Source: Bermanella sp. 47_1433_sub80_T6 (GTDB lineage Bacteria; Pseudomonadota; Gammaproteobacteria; Pseudomonadales; Oceanobacteraceae). From it: 37,544 nucleotides of DNA. The translations under genes and the position numbers were made by a program. Where the stretch lies: assembly GCA_002162985.1 (NCBI GenBank), contig MAAD01000207.1:1-37544 (forward strand), in the 5' to 3' direction. Positions 7,338-16,074 of the stretch are shown piece by piece. Under the pieces are notes generated by a model. That model had not been told where the DNA came from, made no database searches, and worked only from the letters and a program-made list of their open reading frames with translations. How positions within the stretch are numbered: the stretch's first letter is position 1; each line of letters opens with the position of its first letter.

Positions 7338-9377
7338 CTAGCTATCCAGGGGGGTAATACTGTCCATTATAACCTGTGCATTGAACGATTGTCGCAAAGC
7401 TTGCACCTTGGGATCCTGCTCTATGCTGTCCACCGCCGCCTGCAGGCGCTCGGCCACCAGCCGCTGATTACGCTGGGCCGGGGTTTCATATTGAATTGGC
7501 CCTTCGATCACCTGTATTTGGTATTGGCTATTGAGGGCGGTATTTAATATTTGATTAAACTTTTGCTGGTGATTGTCGCCAAACAAGCGCATATGGCCCG
7601 CATCGCTGTGAAAAACCAGGTTATTGCCTTCAATGCTCATCAAACAAGTATTAGCTACCAGGTTGCGCAACATACCTTCCAGCGGCAGGGCCGTAAACAT
7701 GATGGGCCAACTGTGGGAAGACAACTCCATGGCCAGTACCGACTCATCCTCCTGTTTAACCTTGGCGGGCTCTGGGTCTACAGACTTTTGCTGCACAGAG
7801 GGAGTCGCTGCAACGGGTGCCGCTGTTTGCTCAATAACAGGAGCCTGTGGCGCGGCTACCGGAGCGGGCTTTTGATCAATAACCGCGGCCTGTGGCACTA
7901 CTACTAGCGGCGCGGTTTTTTGCTCAATTATATGGGCCTGGGGTGCCTCTGCAACAGGTGCCGGCTTTTGCTCAATAATGTGGGCCTGTGGCGCTGGCAT
8001 TATTGGGGCTGGTTTTTGTTCTATGATGTGAGCCTGCGTCATTTCTGGCTTAAGGCTTTCACTGTGAACCGCTTCTGGCTGAATCTGCGACACTTGATTA
8101 TCCGGCTCAATATTCCAGGGCGGCGGATCATTCACCACCACCTCGGACGCGGGGGGTGCCACCGAAGGTGCAGGTGTTTGTGAGCCTTCAATAACCTGGC
8201 GCTTGAGCTGCGCCAGTTCAGGCTTTTTTGCCGGGGTTTCTCCTGTGTCCACCAATGCCGCTGTAGCCGGCGGCACATAGCCCACCTTGGCGCCAATGGG
8301 GGCAAAATTCAGCATACGCAGCAAGGTCATTTCCATGCCTGCCCTTGGGTCGGGGGCCAATGGCAAATCTCGTTTGCCGGTGAGCGCCACCTGATACAGC
8401 AATTGCACCATGTCAGGGCTCATGGCGGTGGCCAGGGTCATGACCTGGTCTTTGTCGCCCTGACTGTTATCCACTGCATCCGGTACCGCTTGCGCGATGG
8501 CGATGCGATGAATCAGCCCCAATAAATCCGCCAGCAGATTATTAAAGTCCACCGCGTGTTCGGCCATTTGCGCAATTAACGCCATGGTTTGCGGCGCATC
8601 GGCCTGCGCCAGGGCGATGGCCAACTGAAATACCCGCCCTCTGTCTACTGTGCCCAGCATGCTGGCCACATCGGTTTCGATAATTTTGCCTTCGCCAAAA
8701 CTAATGGATTGGTCGGTGAGGCTCAAGGCGTCACGCATGCTGCCCTCGGCCGCCTTGCCCAACAACCATAAACCGGGCTCTTCAAAGGGGATGGTTTCTT
8801 TTTCCAATATGGTTTTCAAGTAGCCCACGATGCGCTCGGGAGTCATGTTTTTAAGGCTGAACTGCAAACAACGGGACAACACTGTGGCCGGTAATTTTTG
8901 TGGATCTGTGGTGGCCAACAAGAATTTAACGTGTGGCGGTGGCTCTTCCAGGGTTTTTAACAGGGCGTTAAAACTGGAGTTGGACAGCATGTGCACTTCA
9001 TCGATTAGGTACACCTTAAAACGGCCACGGGTGGGGGCGTATTGCACGTTATCGAGGATTTCGCGGGTGTCTTCCACCTTAGTTCGGGACGCCGCATCCA
9101 CTTCAATAAGATCTACAAAGCGCCCTTCGGTGATTTCCACGCAGCTATTGCAGGTACCGCAGGGCTCAGAGGTGATGCCCTGCTCACAGTTAAGGCACTT
9201 GGCCAAAATTCGCGCGATGGTGGTTTTACCCACCCCGCGGGTACCGGTGAACAAGTACGCATGGTGCAAACGCTGATTATCGAGGGCGTTAATTAGGGCC
9301 CTTAATACGTGCTCTTGCCCCACCATCTCTTTGAAAAACTGGGGGCGCCATTTTCTGGCCAGAACCTGATAACTCAT
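7338..9377 (-). CDS. dnaX: DNA polymerase III tau subunit (and gamma by programmed frameshift)
   Basis: I start at MSYQVLARKWRP (ATG 9377), the universal DnaX N-terminus, giving tau of 679 aa. Residues 1-370 form the AAA+ clamp-loader ATPase: Walker A GTRGVGKTT (45-53), zinc-binding Cys 64/73/76/79, Walker B LIDEVHM (D126-E127), and sensor motif TVLSRCLQF. A proline-rich linker with repeated AHIIEQKPAP units follows, then the tau-specific C-terminus that contacts polymerase alpha and helicase. A -1 frameshift cassette around codon 384-385 should yield a gamma subunit of about 386 aa. It heads the dnaX-ybaB-recR block. Tau bridges polymerase and helicase; gamma is the short clamp-loader form. 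Confidence 0.96.
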   Translation of the reverse strand: MSYQVLARKWRPQFFKEMVGQEHVLRALINALDNQRLHHAYLFTGTRGVGKTTIARILAKCLNCEQGITSEPCGTCNSCVEITEGRFVDLIEVDAASRTKVEDTREILDNVQYAPTRGRFKVYLIDEVHMLSNSSFNALLKTLEEPPPHVKFLLATTDPQKLPATVLSRCLQFSLKNMTPERIVGYLKTILEKETIPFEEPGLWLLGKAAEGSMRDALSLTDQSISFGEGKIIETDVASMLGTVDRGRVFQLAIALAQADAPQTMALIAQMAEHAVDFNNLLADLLGLIHRIAIAQAVPDAVDNSQGDKDQVMTLATAMSPDMVQLLYQVALTGKRDLPLAPDPRAGMEMTLLRMLNFAPIGAKVGYVPPATAALVDTGETPAKKPELAQLKRQVIEGSQTPAPSVAPPASEVVVNDPPPWNIEPDNQVSQIQPEAVHSESLKPEMTQAHIIEQKPAPIMPAPQAHIIEQKPAPVAEAPQAHIIEQKTAPLVVVPQAAVIDQKPAPVAAPQAPVIEQTAAPVAATPSVQQKSVDPEPAKVKQEDESVLAMELSSHSWPIMFTALPLEGMLRNLVANTCLMSIEGNNLVFHSDAGHMRLFGDNHQQKFNQILNTALNSQYQIQVIEGPIQYETPAQRNQRLVAERLQAAVDSIEQDPKVQALRQSFNAQVIMDSITPLDS
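7805..8036 (-). repeat. In-gene tandem repeat in dnaX coding for AHIIEQKPAP-type units
   Basis: Five consecutive units of about 15-16 residues are seen: AHIIEQKPAPIMPAPQ, AHIIEQKPAPVAEAPQ, AHIIEQKTAPLVVVPQ, AAVIDQKPAPVAAPQ and APVIEQTAAPVAATP. They form a flexible Ala/Pro-rich linker found only in tau, because they lie downstream of the frameshift site. The gradient from near-identical to diverged units suggests recent expansion at the upstream end. Confidence 0.9.
8196..8244 (-). promoter_or_regulatory. dnaX: Programmed -1 ribosomal frameshift cassette in dnaX
   Basis: All three parts of the E. coli dnaX signal are present on the minus strand. An internal Shine-Dalgarno AGGAG (8244-8240) lies exactly 10 nt before the slippery heptamer A-AAA-AAG (8229-8223, within GCA AAA AAG). 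Six nt later comes a perfect 7-bp hairpin CTGGCGC-AGCTCAA-GCGCCAG (8216-8196). After slippage the ribosome reads GCC then TGA (8220-8218), which ends gamma one residue past the slip, as in E. coli. The signals are seen; the frameshift itself is inferred. Confidence 0.88.
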
Positions 9378-9608
9378 AAAATATCTACTTAGCCGTGGGC
9401 CCAAAATGCCAGATTACGGGGGAAATTTAATGGGGCAGATAATAGCCGACCTGTGCCCAAGAAGCTAGGGAGCACCTGCGCTGAAGCGTGCTTTAAAGCC
9501 CTCAATTTGCCGCTGGCCAAAAGATTGTTGCGACCAGGGTCAACCAAAGCCAATGCCAGCCGTTTTAACCTTATCGCGCCCGGCGCAGCAGTTATATGTG
9601 AGGAATAT

Positions 9609-10859
9609 ATGCCCGATATTGCCTGTCTTTTGCTATCCCGATCCAAAGCTCTGGCACTTTGCACATCCATGGCCCTGAGCGTCAGCGCCTGTATCCAGCT
9701 ACCGGAGGAATTTGAGGACGACACACCACAAACGACCAACGAACAAAATGAGCCCGAAGCCTCGGTTAGTGATGAGAGCCGCACCCTAAACCTGCCGGTC
9801 ACGACCTTCAATTACGCCAACATTCCCTTGCCCCAGCATTATCTACAAAACCAGTACCCGGCCAGCATGCCCTTTCAAAGCGCCGCCATGGATAACGACA
9901 ATACCCCGGATAACAACCCCATTAGCGATGCTGGCGCCACCCTGGGAAGAGTATTATTTTACGACACCCGTTTAAGCGCCAATGGCACGGTATCTTGTGC
10001 CTCTTGCCACCTGCAAGCCTTCGCCTTTTCTGACCCCAACCGCTTGAGCCGGGGATTTGCAGGAGGCCTCACCCGCAGACACAGTATTGGCCTGAGCAAT
10101 GCCCGCTTTTACGCCAATGGTAAATTCTTCTGGGATGAACGGGCCGACACTTTGGAGCAACAGGTATTAATGCCCATTCAGGATGAGGTGGAAATGGGCA
10201 TGGACTTAGCCTCTTTAGTACCCGCGGTGAGCTCACAAGACTTTTACCCTGCCCTGTTTATGGATGCCTTTGGGGATAACACCATCAACAGCGATCGTAT
10301 CGCCCGCGCCCTGGCTCAATTTGTGCGCAGCATCGTGAGTACTCGTTCGCTCTATGATGTGGGCCGCGCCCAGGTAAACAGCCCGCTGGATGATTTCCCC
10401 AACTTCAGTCGCAGTCAAAACCTGGGCAAACGTCTATTCAATAACCCGGGGGCAAACCTACCTCCCTGTGCCGCCTGCCATGCCAGCGAAGCATTTGTGG
10501 GGGTAGTTCCAGCGGCCAACAATGGCCTGGACAGAACTTCGCGTACCGACTTGGGCATTGGTGAAACTACCGGCAGACGTACAGATGAAGGCAAGTTTAA
10601 AACACCAAGCCTGCGCAATATCGCCCTGCGGCCACCCTTCATGCACGATGGGCGCTTTAATACGCTTAGTGAAGTCATTCAGTTTTACAGTCGAGATATT
10701 GAAAACCACCCTAACCTGCACCCGTTATTAAGGGATAATCGCGGGCGGGCTATTCACTATCGCTTTAATAACGACGAGCGCAGAGCCTTAGTGGCTTTCT
10801 TAAACACTTTGACGGATTTTGAATTAATTACAGATGAGAAGTACAGCGACCCGTTTTGA
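9609..10859 (+). CDS. Diheme cytochrome c peroxidase (MauG/CcpA family), lipoprotein
   Basis: The ORF track starts 52 codons earlier, but GAGGA lies just before the ATG at 9609 and the new N-terminus is a lipoprotein signal (ALALCTSMALSVSAC), so I use 9609 (416 aa). Two heme-c motifs are present, CASCH in SANGTVSCASCHLQAFAFSD and CAACH in PPCAACHASEAF. The family phrases GRVLFYDTRLS, FFWDERADTLEQQVLMPIQ, FKTPSLRNIALRPPFMHDGRF and EVIQFYSR also occur. Such proteins reduce peroxide or oxidise protein substrates using two c-type hemes on the periplasmic side of the envelope. The gene faces away from dnaX and stands alone between dnaX and the SRP RNA gene. Confidence 0.9.
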   Translation: MPDIACLLLSRSKALALCTSMALSVSACIQLPEEFEDDTPQTTNEQNEPEASVSDESRTLNLPVTTFNYANIPLPQHYLQNQYPASMPFQSAAMDNDNTPDNNPISDAGATLGRVLFYDTRLSANGTVSCASCHLQAFAFSDPNRLSRGFAGGLTRRHSIGLSNARFYANGKFFWDERADTLEQQVLMPIQDEVEMGMDLASLVPAVSSQDFYPALFMDAFGDNTINSDRIARALAQFVRSIVSTRSLYDVGRAQVNSPLDDFPNFSRSQNLGKRLFNNPGANLPPCAACHASEAFVGVVPAANNGLDRTSRTDLGIGETTGRRTDEGKFKTPSLRNIALRPPFMHDGRFNTLSEVIQFYSRDIENHPNLHPLLRDNRGRAIHYRFNNDERRALVAFLNTLTDFELITDEKYSDPF

Positions 10860-10926
10860 ATTAAGCCACAAAAATAAAACGATAGATAAAACAGGAGTAA
10901 CAACACAAAGTTGCGCTAAGAGGTTT

Positions 10927-10951
10927 AAAACAAGGAGGTGGAGGGACCTCC
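10927..10951 (-). terminator. Intrinsic terminator of the SRP RNA gene
   Basis: On the minus strand GGAGGT-CCCTCC-ACCTCC forms a 6-bp stem with a 6-nt loop followed by TTGTTTT. Its left arm overlaps the 3' strand of the SRP RNA closing stem. Confidence 0.6.
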
Positions 10952-11047
10952 AGCCACACCTCGGCACACAAATCCACTACTACCGTTGCTCCCTTCCAGG
11001 CCTGGCGGAGTTCATAGTTTCTTGTTGCGAGGGGACCGGAGGCCACC
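10941..11047 (-). ncRNA. ffs: Small bacterial signal recognition particle RNA (4.5S RNA)
   Basis: The minus strand contains the hallmark SRP RNA apical loop sequence GCCAGGCCTGGAAGGGAGCAACGG, including the GGAA tetraloop and the A-rich internal loop partner that bind the Ffh M domain. On the 5' side is GGTGGCCTCCGGTCCCCTCGCAAC; on the 3' side is GTGTGCCGAGGTGTGGCTGGAGGTCC, which pairs back to close a hairpin of about 105 nt. With Ffh and FtsY it targets membrane proteins co-translationally. End points are approximate (a few bases). The plus-strand ORF at 10834-11070 over it is a shadow. In several relatives ffs abuts dnaX; here the peroxidase gene separates them. Confidence 0.95.
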
Positions 11048-11054
11048 ATAATGG

Positions 11055-11084
11055 GTCATACAAAAACTGACCTAGTGCTGTAAA
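11055..11084 (-). promoter_or_regulatory. Likely promoter of ffs
   Basis: On the minus strand TTTACA (11084-11079) is followed by an 18-nt spacer and TATGAC (11060-11055), placing the start about seven bases downstream, at the predicted 5' end of the SRP RNA near 11047. Confidence 0.5.
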
Positions 11085-11206
11085 AGCAGGCGCATTGTCT
11101 TAAAAAATCCAAACCGATTCAAGGACTTATTGCAAAAATCACAAAATAAAGTCAGCACCGGCAATTAGGGGTAAACTAACCACAAAGCAGCAATTACGGC
11201 TAAACC

Positions 11207-11983
11207 ATGTTCAATGTTACTCCCATCGCCATTTATGAAGACAATTATGTATGGCTTATTCAACACCAGGGCAAGGTGTGCGTAGTAGACCCGGGACACG
11301 CCGAACCCGTTATAGAGCACCTACAGAAAAACGGCCTAACGCTGGATTACATATTAGTGACCCACAAACACTGGGACCACATCACCGGCATCGCCCCTTT
11401 AAAGCAGCATTACCCACTATGCCAGGTGTATGGCACCGGCCATGAGGAAGTGCCGTGTTTAGAGCACGCTTTATTGGGGGGGGAAAGTTTGGATCTTATG
11501 GGGCTTACCTGGCAAGTAGTACATACCCCGGGGCATACTTTGGGGCAAATTGCCTTTTACGTTTTAGATGAAAGTGGTCAGGGTCACTTGTTCAGCGCCG
11601 ATAATATCTTTGCCTGTGGCTGCGGGCGCATGTTTGAAGGCAGCGCCGAACAGTTCCAGGCATCCCTGGCGAGCCTAGTGTCTTTCCCGGCCAGTACCCT
11701 AATTTACGGCACCCACGAATACACCCTGGCCAACATCAATTTTGCCCTGCACATCGAACCCAACAATACCTTTACCCTGCACCGCCAGGACCTGTGCACA
11801 CAATTAAGAGATGAGGGCAAAGCCACCCTGCCCACCACCATAGGTGACGAACTAAAGAGCAATCCCTTTTTACGCTGGGGGCAACCGGATGTAATTCGCG
11901 CCGCAGAGCACCATAAAGGCGCTCCCTTACATGGCCCGGCGCAAGTCTTTGGCGAGATAAGATTAATGAAGGACAAGTTTTAA
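11207..11983 (+). CDS. gloB: Hydroxyacylglutathione hydrolase (glyoxalase II)
   Basis: The 258-aa length is normal for GloB. The binuclear metal site is intact: THKHWDH (H53, H55, D57, H58), H110 in HTPGHTLG, D132 in FSADNIF and H170 in YGTHEYTLAN. The C-terminal helical glutathione-binding part includes NPFLRW. The cytoplasmic enzyme hydrolyses S-lactoylglutathione to lactate and glutathione, the last step of methylglyoxal detoxification. It is transcribed divergently from ffs and stands alone before fbp. Confidence 0.95.
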   Translation: MFNVTPIAIYEDNYVWLIQHQGKVCVVDPGHAEPVIEHLQKNGLTLDYILVTHKHWDHITGIAPLKQHYPLCQVYGTGHEEVPCLEHALLGGESLDLMGLTWQVVHTPGHTLGQIAFYVLDESGQGHLFSADNIFACGCGRMFEGSAEQFQASLASLVSFPASTLIYGTHEYTLANINFALHIEPNNTFTLHRQDLCTQLRDEGKATLPTTIGDELKSNPFLRWGQPDVIRAAEHHKGAPLHGPAQVFGEIRLMKDKF

Positions 11984-12148
11984 GCGGCCAATCATATTAT
12001 AGAGGTGCAGGTATTAAGGCAGGTCAGTGCTCCACGCCACCCTGCACTTTAACTTTTGCCCGCCATCTTCTGCTATGCGTAGCTCAAAGCAGCCCCCTTG
12101 TGTACAATGCAGAAAATTTTGACTTCATACGATTTCGCGGATTGATGC

Positions 12149-13108
12149 ATGCAGACTGTTGAACACATTTTCGAGCAAAACCAAACTCCCAAGCCATTGG
12201 TTTTGGCCATCAACGCGGTACTAGAAGCCAGTAAAGAGATCGCCTTTTTATTGCAAAAAGGTGCCATGAGCGGTGTTTTGGGCAGTGCCGAGCAAGAAAA
12301 TGTTCAGGGCGAAACCCAGAAAAAACTGGATGTGATCTCCAACGACCTGCTAAAAGACACCTTAAAAGCCTGTCCGGTTGTGGCCGGCATCGCCAGCGAA
12401 GAAGAGGACTTACCAGTTCCTGCCAATAAAGACGGTGAGTTTTTGGTGATCTTCGATCCATTGGATGGCTCCTCCAACATCGACATCAACGTAACCGTAG
12501 GCACCATCTTTTCTATCTTGCCAAGCAATGGCGGTGACGCCAGCCAGGAAGCCACCTATTTACAATCTGGTCGCAAGCAATTGGCGGCAGGATATGTGTT
12601 GTACGGCCCTTCTACTTTATTAGTGATGACCACAGGCCAGGGGGTTAACATCTTCACCCTGGACCCAGATACACGAGAATTTGTATTGACCGAAGAGCAG
12701 TCACAAATCACCGCCACCACTCAAGAATTTGCCATTAACATGTCCAACCAGCGCTTCTGGGCTGAGTCCATGCAAAACTACGTGGCCGACTTGTTACAAG
12801 GTGAAGAAGGCAAATTGGGCAAACGCTACAACATGCGCTGGATTGCCGCCATGGTGGCCGAGGTTCATCGCATTATTAACCGTGGTGGTATTTTCATGTA
12901 CCCATGGGATAACCGCGAGCCAGGCAAGCCGGGCAAACTGCGTTTGATGTATGAAGGCAACCCCATGTCTATGTTAGTAGAACAGGCCGGTGGCCTATCC
13001 AGCACTGGTGAGATGGCCATCCTGGATGTTGAACCTGAACACATTCACCAGCGTGTGCCGGTTATTCTAGGCAGCAAACAGGAAGTGGAAACCGCTCTGG
13101 GGTATTAA
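12149..13108 (+). CDS. fbp: Fructose-1,6-bisphosphatase, class I
   Basis: The 319-aa protein shows the class I FBPase active-site block [24 protein letters not shown] (metal ligands D103 and D106), preceded by the acidic loop ASEEEDLPV. It ends with [28 protein letters not shown], which provides substrate-binding residues. It catalyses removal of the C1 phosphate from fructose-1,6-bisphosphate in gluconeogenesis. The gene ends just before a perfect 17-bp hairpin that probably terminates it. Confidence 0.96.
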   Translation: MQTVEHIFEQNQTPKPLVLAINAVLEASKEIAFLLQKGAMSGVLGSAEQENVQGETQKKLDVISNDLLKDTLKACPVVAGIASEEEDLPVPANKDGEFLVIFDPLDGSSNIDINVTVGTIFSILPSNGGDASQEATYLQSGRKQLAAGYVLYGPSTLLVMTTGQGVNIFTLDPDTREFVLTEEQSQITATTQEFAINMSNQRFWAESMQNYVADLLQGEEGKLGKRYNMRWIAAMVAEVHRIINRGGIFMYPWDNREPGKPGKLRLMYEGNPMSMLVEQAGGLSSTGEMAILDVEPEHIHQRVPVILGSKQEVETALGY

Positions 13109-13127
13109 TCGGACGCTGGCCGTTCCT

Positions 13128-13168
13128 CCTGACCATAGCAGCCCCATTCCAGGGCTGCTATGGTCAGG
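13128..13168. terminator. Perfect 17-bp hairpin between convergent genes, probably bidirectional terminator
   Basis: CCTGACCATAGCAGCCC (13128-13144) and GGGCTGCTATGGTCAGG (13152-13168) are perfect inverted repeats around a 7-nt loop. GGCC on each side may extend the stem. The T-run is weak on both strands (TATTTTATT downstream on the plus strand), so termination may rely on the exceptional stem. Confidence 0.65.
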
Positions 13169-13181
13169 AAAGGCCGGTATT

Positions 13182-15950
13182 TTATTCTTGCTGCCAGCTT
13201 TCACAAAAATCAAAAAAATCATCGGCCGCTACAGGTTTGCTAATGTAAAAACCCTGCACCTGATCACAGTCCATGTCCTTTAGTTTTTCAAGTGTTTGTG
13301 CATCTTCTGCCCCTTCTGCCACCACCGTTAACGACAGGTTTTTAGCCATATTGATGATGGATTTAACAATCATTTCATCTTGCTCGTTGGCACACATGTT
13401 TCGTACAAACATGATGTCTATTTTCAAAGCGTCTATGGGTAGTTGCCGCAGGTACACTAAAGAAGAGAAGCCGGTGCCAAAATCATCCACCGAAATACTC
13501 ACCCCCAAATCGCTAATTTTATTCAGGGTATCCAACGCCCGCTCCGGGTCAGACATGAGTGCACTCTCGGTTATTTCCAGCTCAAATAAATAGGCGGGCA
13601 CCTCATATTGCTGTAATTTTTCAGCGATGAAACTCCACAGGTTTTCATCCAATAAGTTACGGGTAGAAACATTCACCGACACCTTCACGTACTGCTGTTT
13701 TTTCAACCACTCTTTAACCTGCAACAAGGCTTCTTCAATCACCCACTGGGTCATGGGGATTATTACATCACTTAACTCCGCCATAGGAATAAACTCTGCA
13801 GGGTTAACCAGCCCCATATCCGGGTGCTGCCAGCGTATTAGCGCTTCGGCGCCACGAATAGCATTATCAGACAGGGTTAGTTTGGGCTGGTAATGTAAAA
13901 AGAATTGTCGTTCGGTGATGCCCCGCCCCATAGCCGCCATGAGGGCTAAACGCCTGGGGCTGTTTTCATCCATTTCCTGGCTGTAATCCAATATAGAGTT
14001 GCTGTGTTTTTTGGCCCGATACATGGCGACGTCGGCACAGCGTAATAAGGCACTGGTATCCTGACCGTCTTTTGGGTACTGGCTAATGCCCACACTGGCG
14101 CCTATTTCCACTGTGAGCTGGCCAAGGTCAAACGGTTCGCGTAATTTTTTTAATATGTTTTTGGCCAGGGCGTGGGTTTCAATGTCACTCTGAAACGATG
14201 GCATCACCACCGCAAATTCATCTCCGCCCAAGCGGGCAAAAAATGCCCGGTATGGCGTCAGCAACGGGGTAATCCTGGGAGCAATTTTCTTTAACAGTAC
14301 ATCCCCATAATGGTGCCCCAAAGTGTCATTTACCTCTTTAAAACGATCCAGGTCTATCAACAACAACGCCATTTTGAAACCAAATTGCAAGGCCTGTTCT
14401 ATTTTTTCATCCACCGTGTCGCGCAATGCCAAACGATTGGGCAAAGACGTTAATAGATCGTGGCTATTTTGGTATTCAAGATTTTGAATGTGCATTTTAC
14501 TGTGAGTAATGTCACGAATAATCAACCTTAAACTAAGCACCTTGCCATCTTGGGTGTCGGCCATGACACTGCAATTTATCCAGCGTAACTGTGCCTCATT
14601 ATCCTCATGGGCCACTTCAATAGCCTCACTGCCATAGCCACTTTGCAAAATATATTTCATTACATGTTTAATGCTTTTAATGGCCAGCAGCTCTTTCATC
14701 TCAAGTCCGCCATGTAAATTAAAAATATGAGAGAACGCCGGATTATATTCGCTGATATTGGCCTTGTTCAACAGGTGCTGCCACTGATGCTCAAAACTAT
14801 GCTCCATGTTAATTCCCGGGAGAATATCTATATCCATGATGGCTTCATTGCTGCGCGCCACAAAGCTACGATAGCGGTCATGACTTTTTTGTAAGCGCTT
14901 TTTACTTTGAAAATGTTCAAATTCAAAACGAACATGCAGACTAAAAATAGATAAAAAACTCTTCAACAACTGATTAACTTTTTGGGATTGTGGTTGCAAC
15001 ACCAGAATAATGCCTAACTCCCCACCCACTTCATCACACAGGCTAATGGCACCGATTTGCTGGGGGGAATATTGAGCGATGAAGCTGTCTTGCGAAAACT
15101 CACCCAGCGCTTTTGTTGTTAACCAGTGCCAATGATTTTTTTTATCACTTAACGAGTGATTCAAATACAGATCATCAAAAACATTTACGTCTGTCTTTCC
15201 TCCCATATGGTGCAAGTAAACATACTTTTTCTCATCCGCTTCTTTGCGCGCCACATAGATCAGGCTAGTGGGCAGGAGTTCATGAATGCTATTTAAAATG
15301 TCTTTTAAGGTTTTTTCTCCATGGTGATACAAGTCACTGGATACTTTAGCGATGAAATCCCGCTGTAACTTAATGGCGGTAATGTCCGAGATAATATAGG
15401 CACAGCCTTCCTGGCCTAACATGGGAAATTGCGCCACCCAGTACGCAAAACGTTCACCCTTTTCGGTGCTTAACCAGATTTCTTGCTGAGCTTGCACACA
15501 ATCTTCAAAGGGGTTTTGGCGCTCGAAGCGCGCCTGCAGACTCACAAAGGCACTATTGCCATATTCCACCCGCCCTTGTTTTTCCACAAACACCGCCGCC
15601 GGAATTTTTTCATAAACGTCTCGCAGCCATTCCCTTTGACTGTCTGCGCCCAATTTTTGCCGGGCACGTTTATGGCTCAACCAAATAAGGTCCATAAAGC
15701 TTAATAGCAGTAACAGTACTGCCAGGGTGAATAAACCCAAGGGCATTGTTTGATAGTAAGAGGAAGGGTCATGCCGAGCGTACATGTGCAGGCTTTGGGC
15801 GATCACCAACATCAATAAACTGGCCAATAATGCGCAATAGCCAGGCAGGTGCATGGCGCCACGTACTTTATTTGTCCACAAGACAAACAGCGTCAGCAGC
15901 AGTAAAAAGAATATCAGGCGACCCAATAATAAATACTCGCTCCAGGACAC
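13182..15950 (-). CDS. Membrane PAS-GAF-like-PAS-GGDEF-EAL protein (c-di-GMP turnover)
   Basis: This 922-aa protein starts at a GTG (15950); an AAGGCG lies upstream. Three membrane helices (about 8-26, 36-52, 70-91) precede a PAS domain (110-200), a GAF-like domain (205-345) and a second PAS (355-485). A GGDEF domain with intact GGDEF (575-579) follows, then an EAL domain with EAL at 702-704, DDFGTGFSS and AEGAEDAQTLEKL. The inhibitory RxxD I-site is absent (PYRAFFARLGGDEF). The EAL catalytic signatures are kept, so the protein could be a phosphodiesterase, or bifunctional with GTP bound at GGDEF. It is convergent with fbp and divergent from the MAPEG gene. Net direction of activity cannot be decided from sequence. 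Confidence 0.9.
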   Translation of the reverse strand: MSWSEYLLLGRLIFFLLLLTLFVLWTNKVRGAMHLPGYCALLASLLMLVIAQSLHMYARHDPSSYYQTMPLGLFTLAVLLLLLSFMDLIWLSHKRARQKLGADSQREWLRDVYEKIPAAVFVEKQGRVEYGNSAFVSLQARFERQNPFEDCVQAQQEIWLSTEKGERFAYWVAQFPMLGQEGCAYIISDITAIKLQRDFIAKVSSDLYHHGEKTLKDILNSIHELLPTSLIYVARKEADEKKYVYLHHMGGKTDVNVFDDLYLNHSLSDKKNHWHWLTTKALGEFSQDSFIAQYSPQQIGAISLCDEVGGELGIILVLQPQSQKVNQLLKSFLSIFSLHVRFEFEHFQSKKRLQKSHDRYRSFVARSNEAIMDIDILPGINMEHSFEHQWQHLLNKANISEYNPAFSHIFNLHGGLEMKELLAIKSIKHVMKYILQSGYGSEAIEVAHEDNEAQLRWINCSVMADTQDGKVLSLRLIIRDITHSKMHIQNLEYQNSHDLLTSLPNRLALRDTVDEKIEQALQFGFKMALLLIDLDRFKEVNDTLGHHYGDVLLKKIAPRITPLLTPYRAFFARLGGDEFAVVMPSFQSDIETHALAKNILKKLREPFDLGQLTVEIGASVGISQYPKDGQDTSALLRCADVAMYRAKKHSNSILDYSQEMDENSPRRLALMAAMGRGITERQFFLHYQPKLTLSDNAIRGAEALIRWQHPDMGLVNPAEFIPMAELSDVIIPMTQWVIEEALLQVKEWLKKQQYVKVSVNVSTRNLLDENLWSFIAEKLQQYEVPAYLFELEITESALMSDPERALDTLNKISDLGVSISVDDFGTGFSSLVYLRQLPIDALKIDIMFVRNMCANEQDEMIVKSIINMAKNLSLTVVAEGAEDAQTLEKLKDMDCDQVQGFYISKPVAADDFFDFCESWQQE

Positions 15951-16074
15951 AGTGTATTTCGCCTTTTAACCGTCTATTAAAGGTATAGACAATTACCTCG
16001 CAACAGGCCAGAACCCGCCAGCCACTTTACCCCCTCACAACGCAAATTTGACACACACAGAGTAAGGAATTAGG

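Noticed and set aside
7551-8183. Plus-strand ORFs opposite the dnaX repeats (118, 83 and 87 aa)
   Set aside because: They are low-complexity mirror frames of the Ala/Pro-rich tau linker.
9389-9811. 140-aa minus-strand ORF upstream of dnaX
   Set aside because: It overlaps the peroxidase N-terminus antisense and shows no domain or ribosome binding site.
10834-11070. Plus-strand 78-aa ORF downstream of the peroxidase
   Set aside because: It lies across the minus-strand SRP RNA and overlaps the peroxidase end; composition follows the RNA, not a protein.
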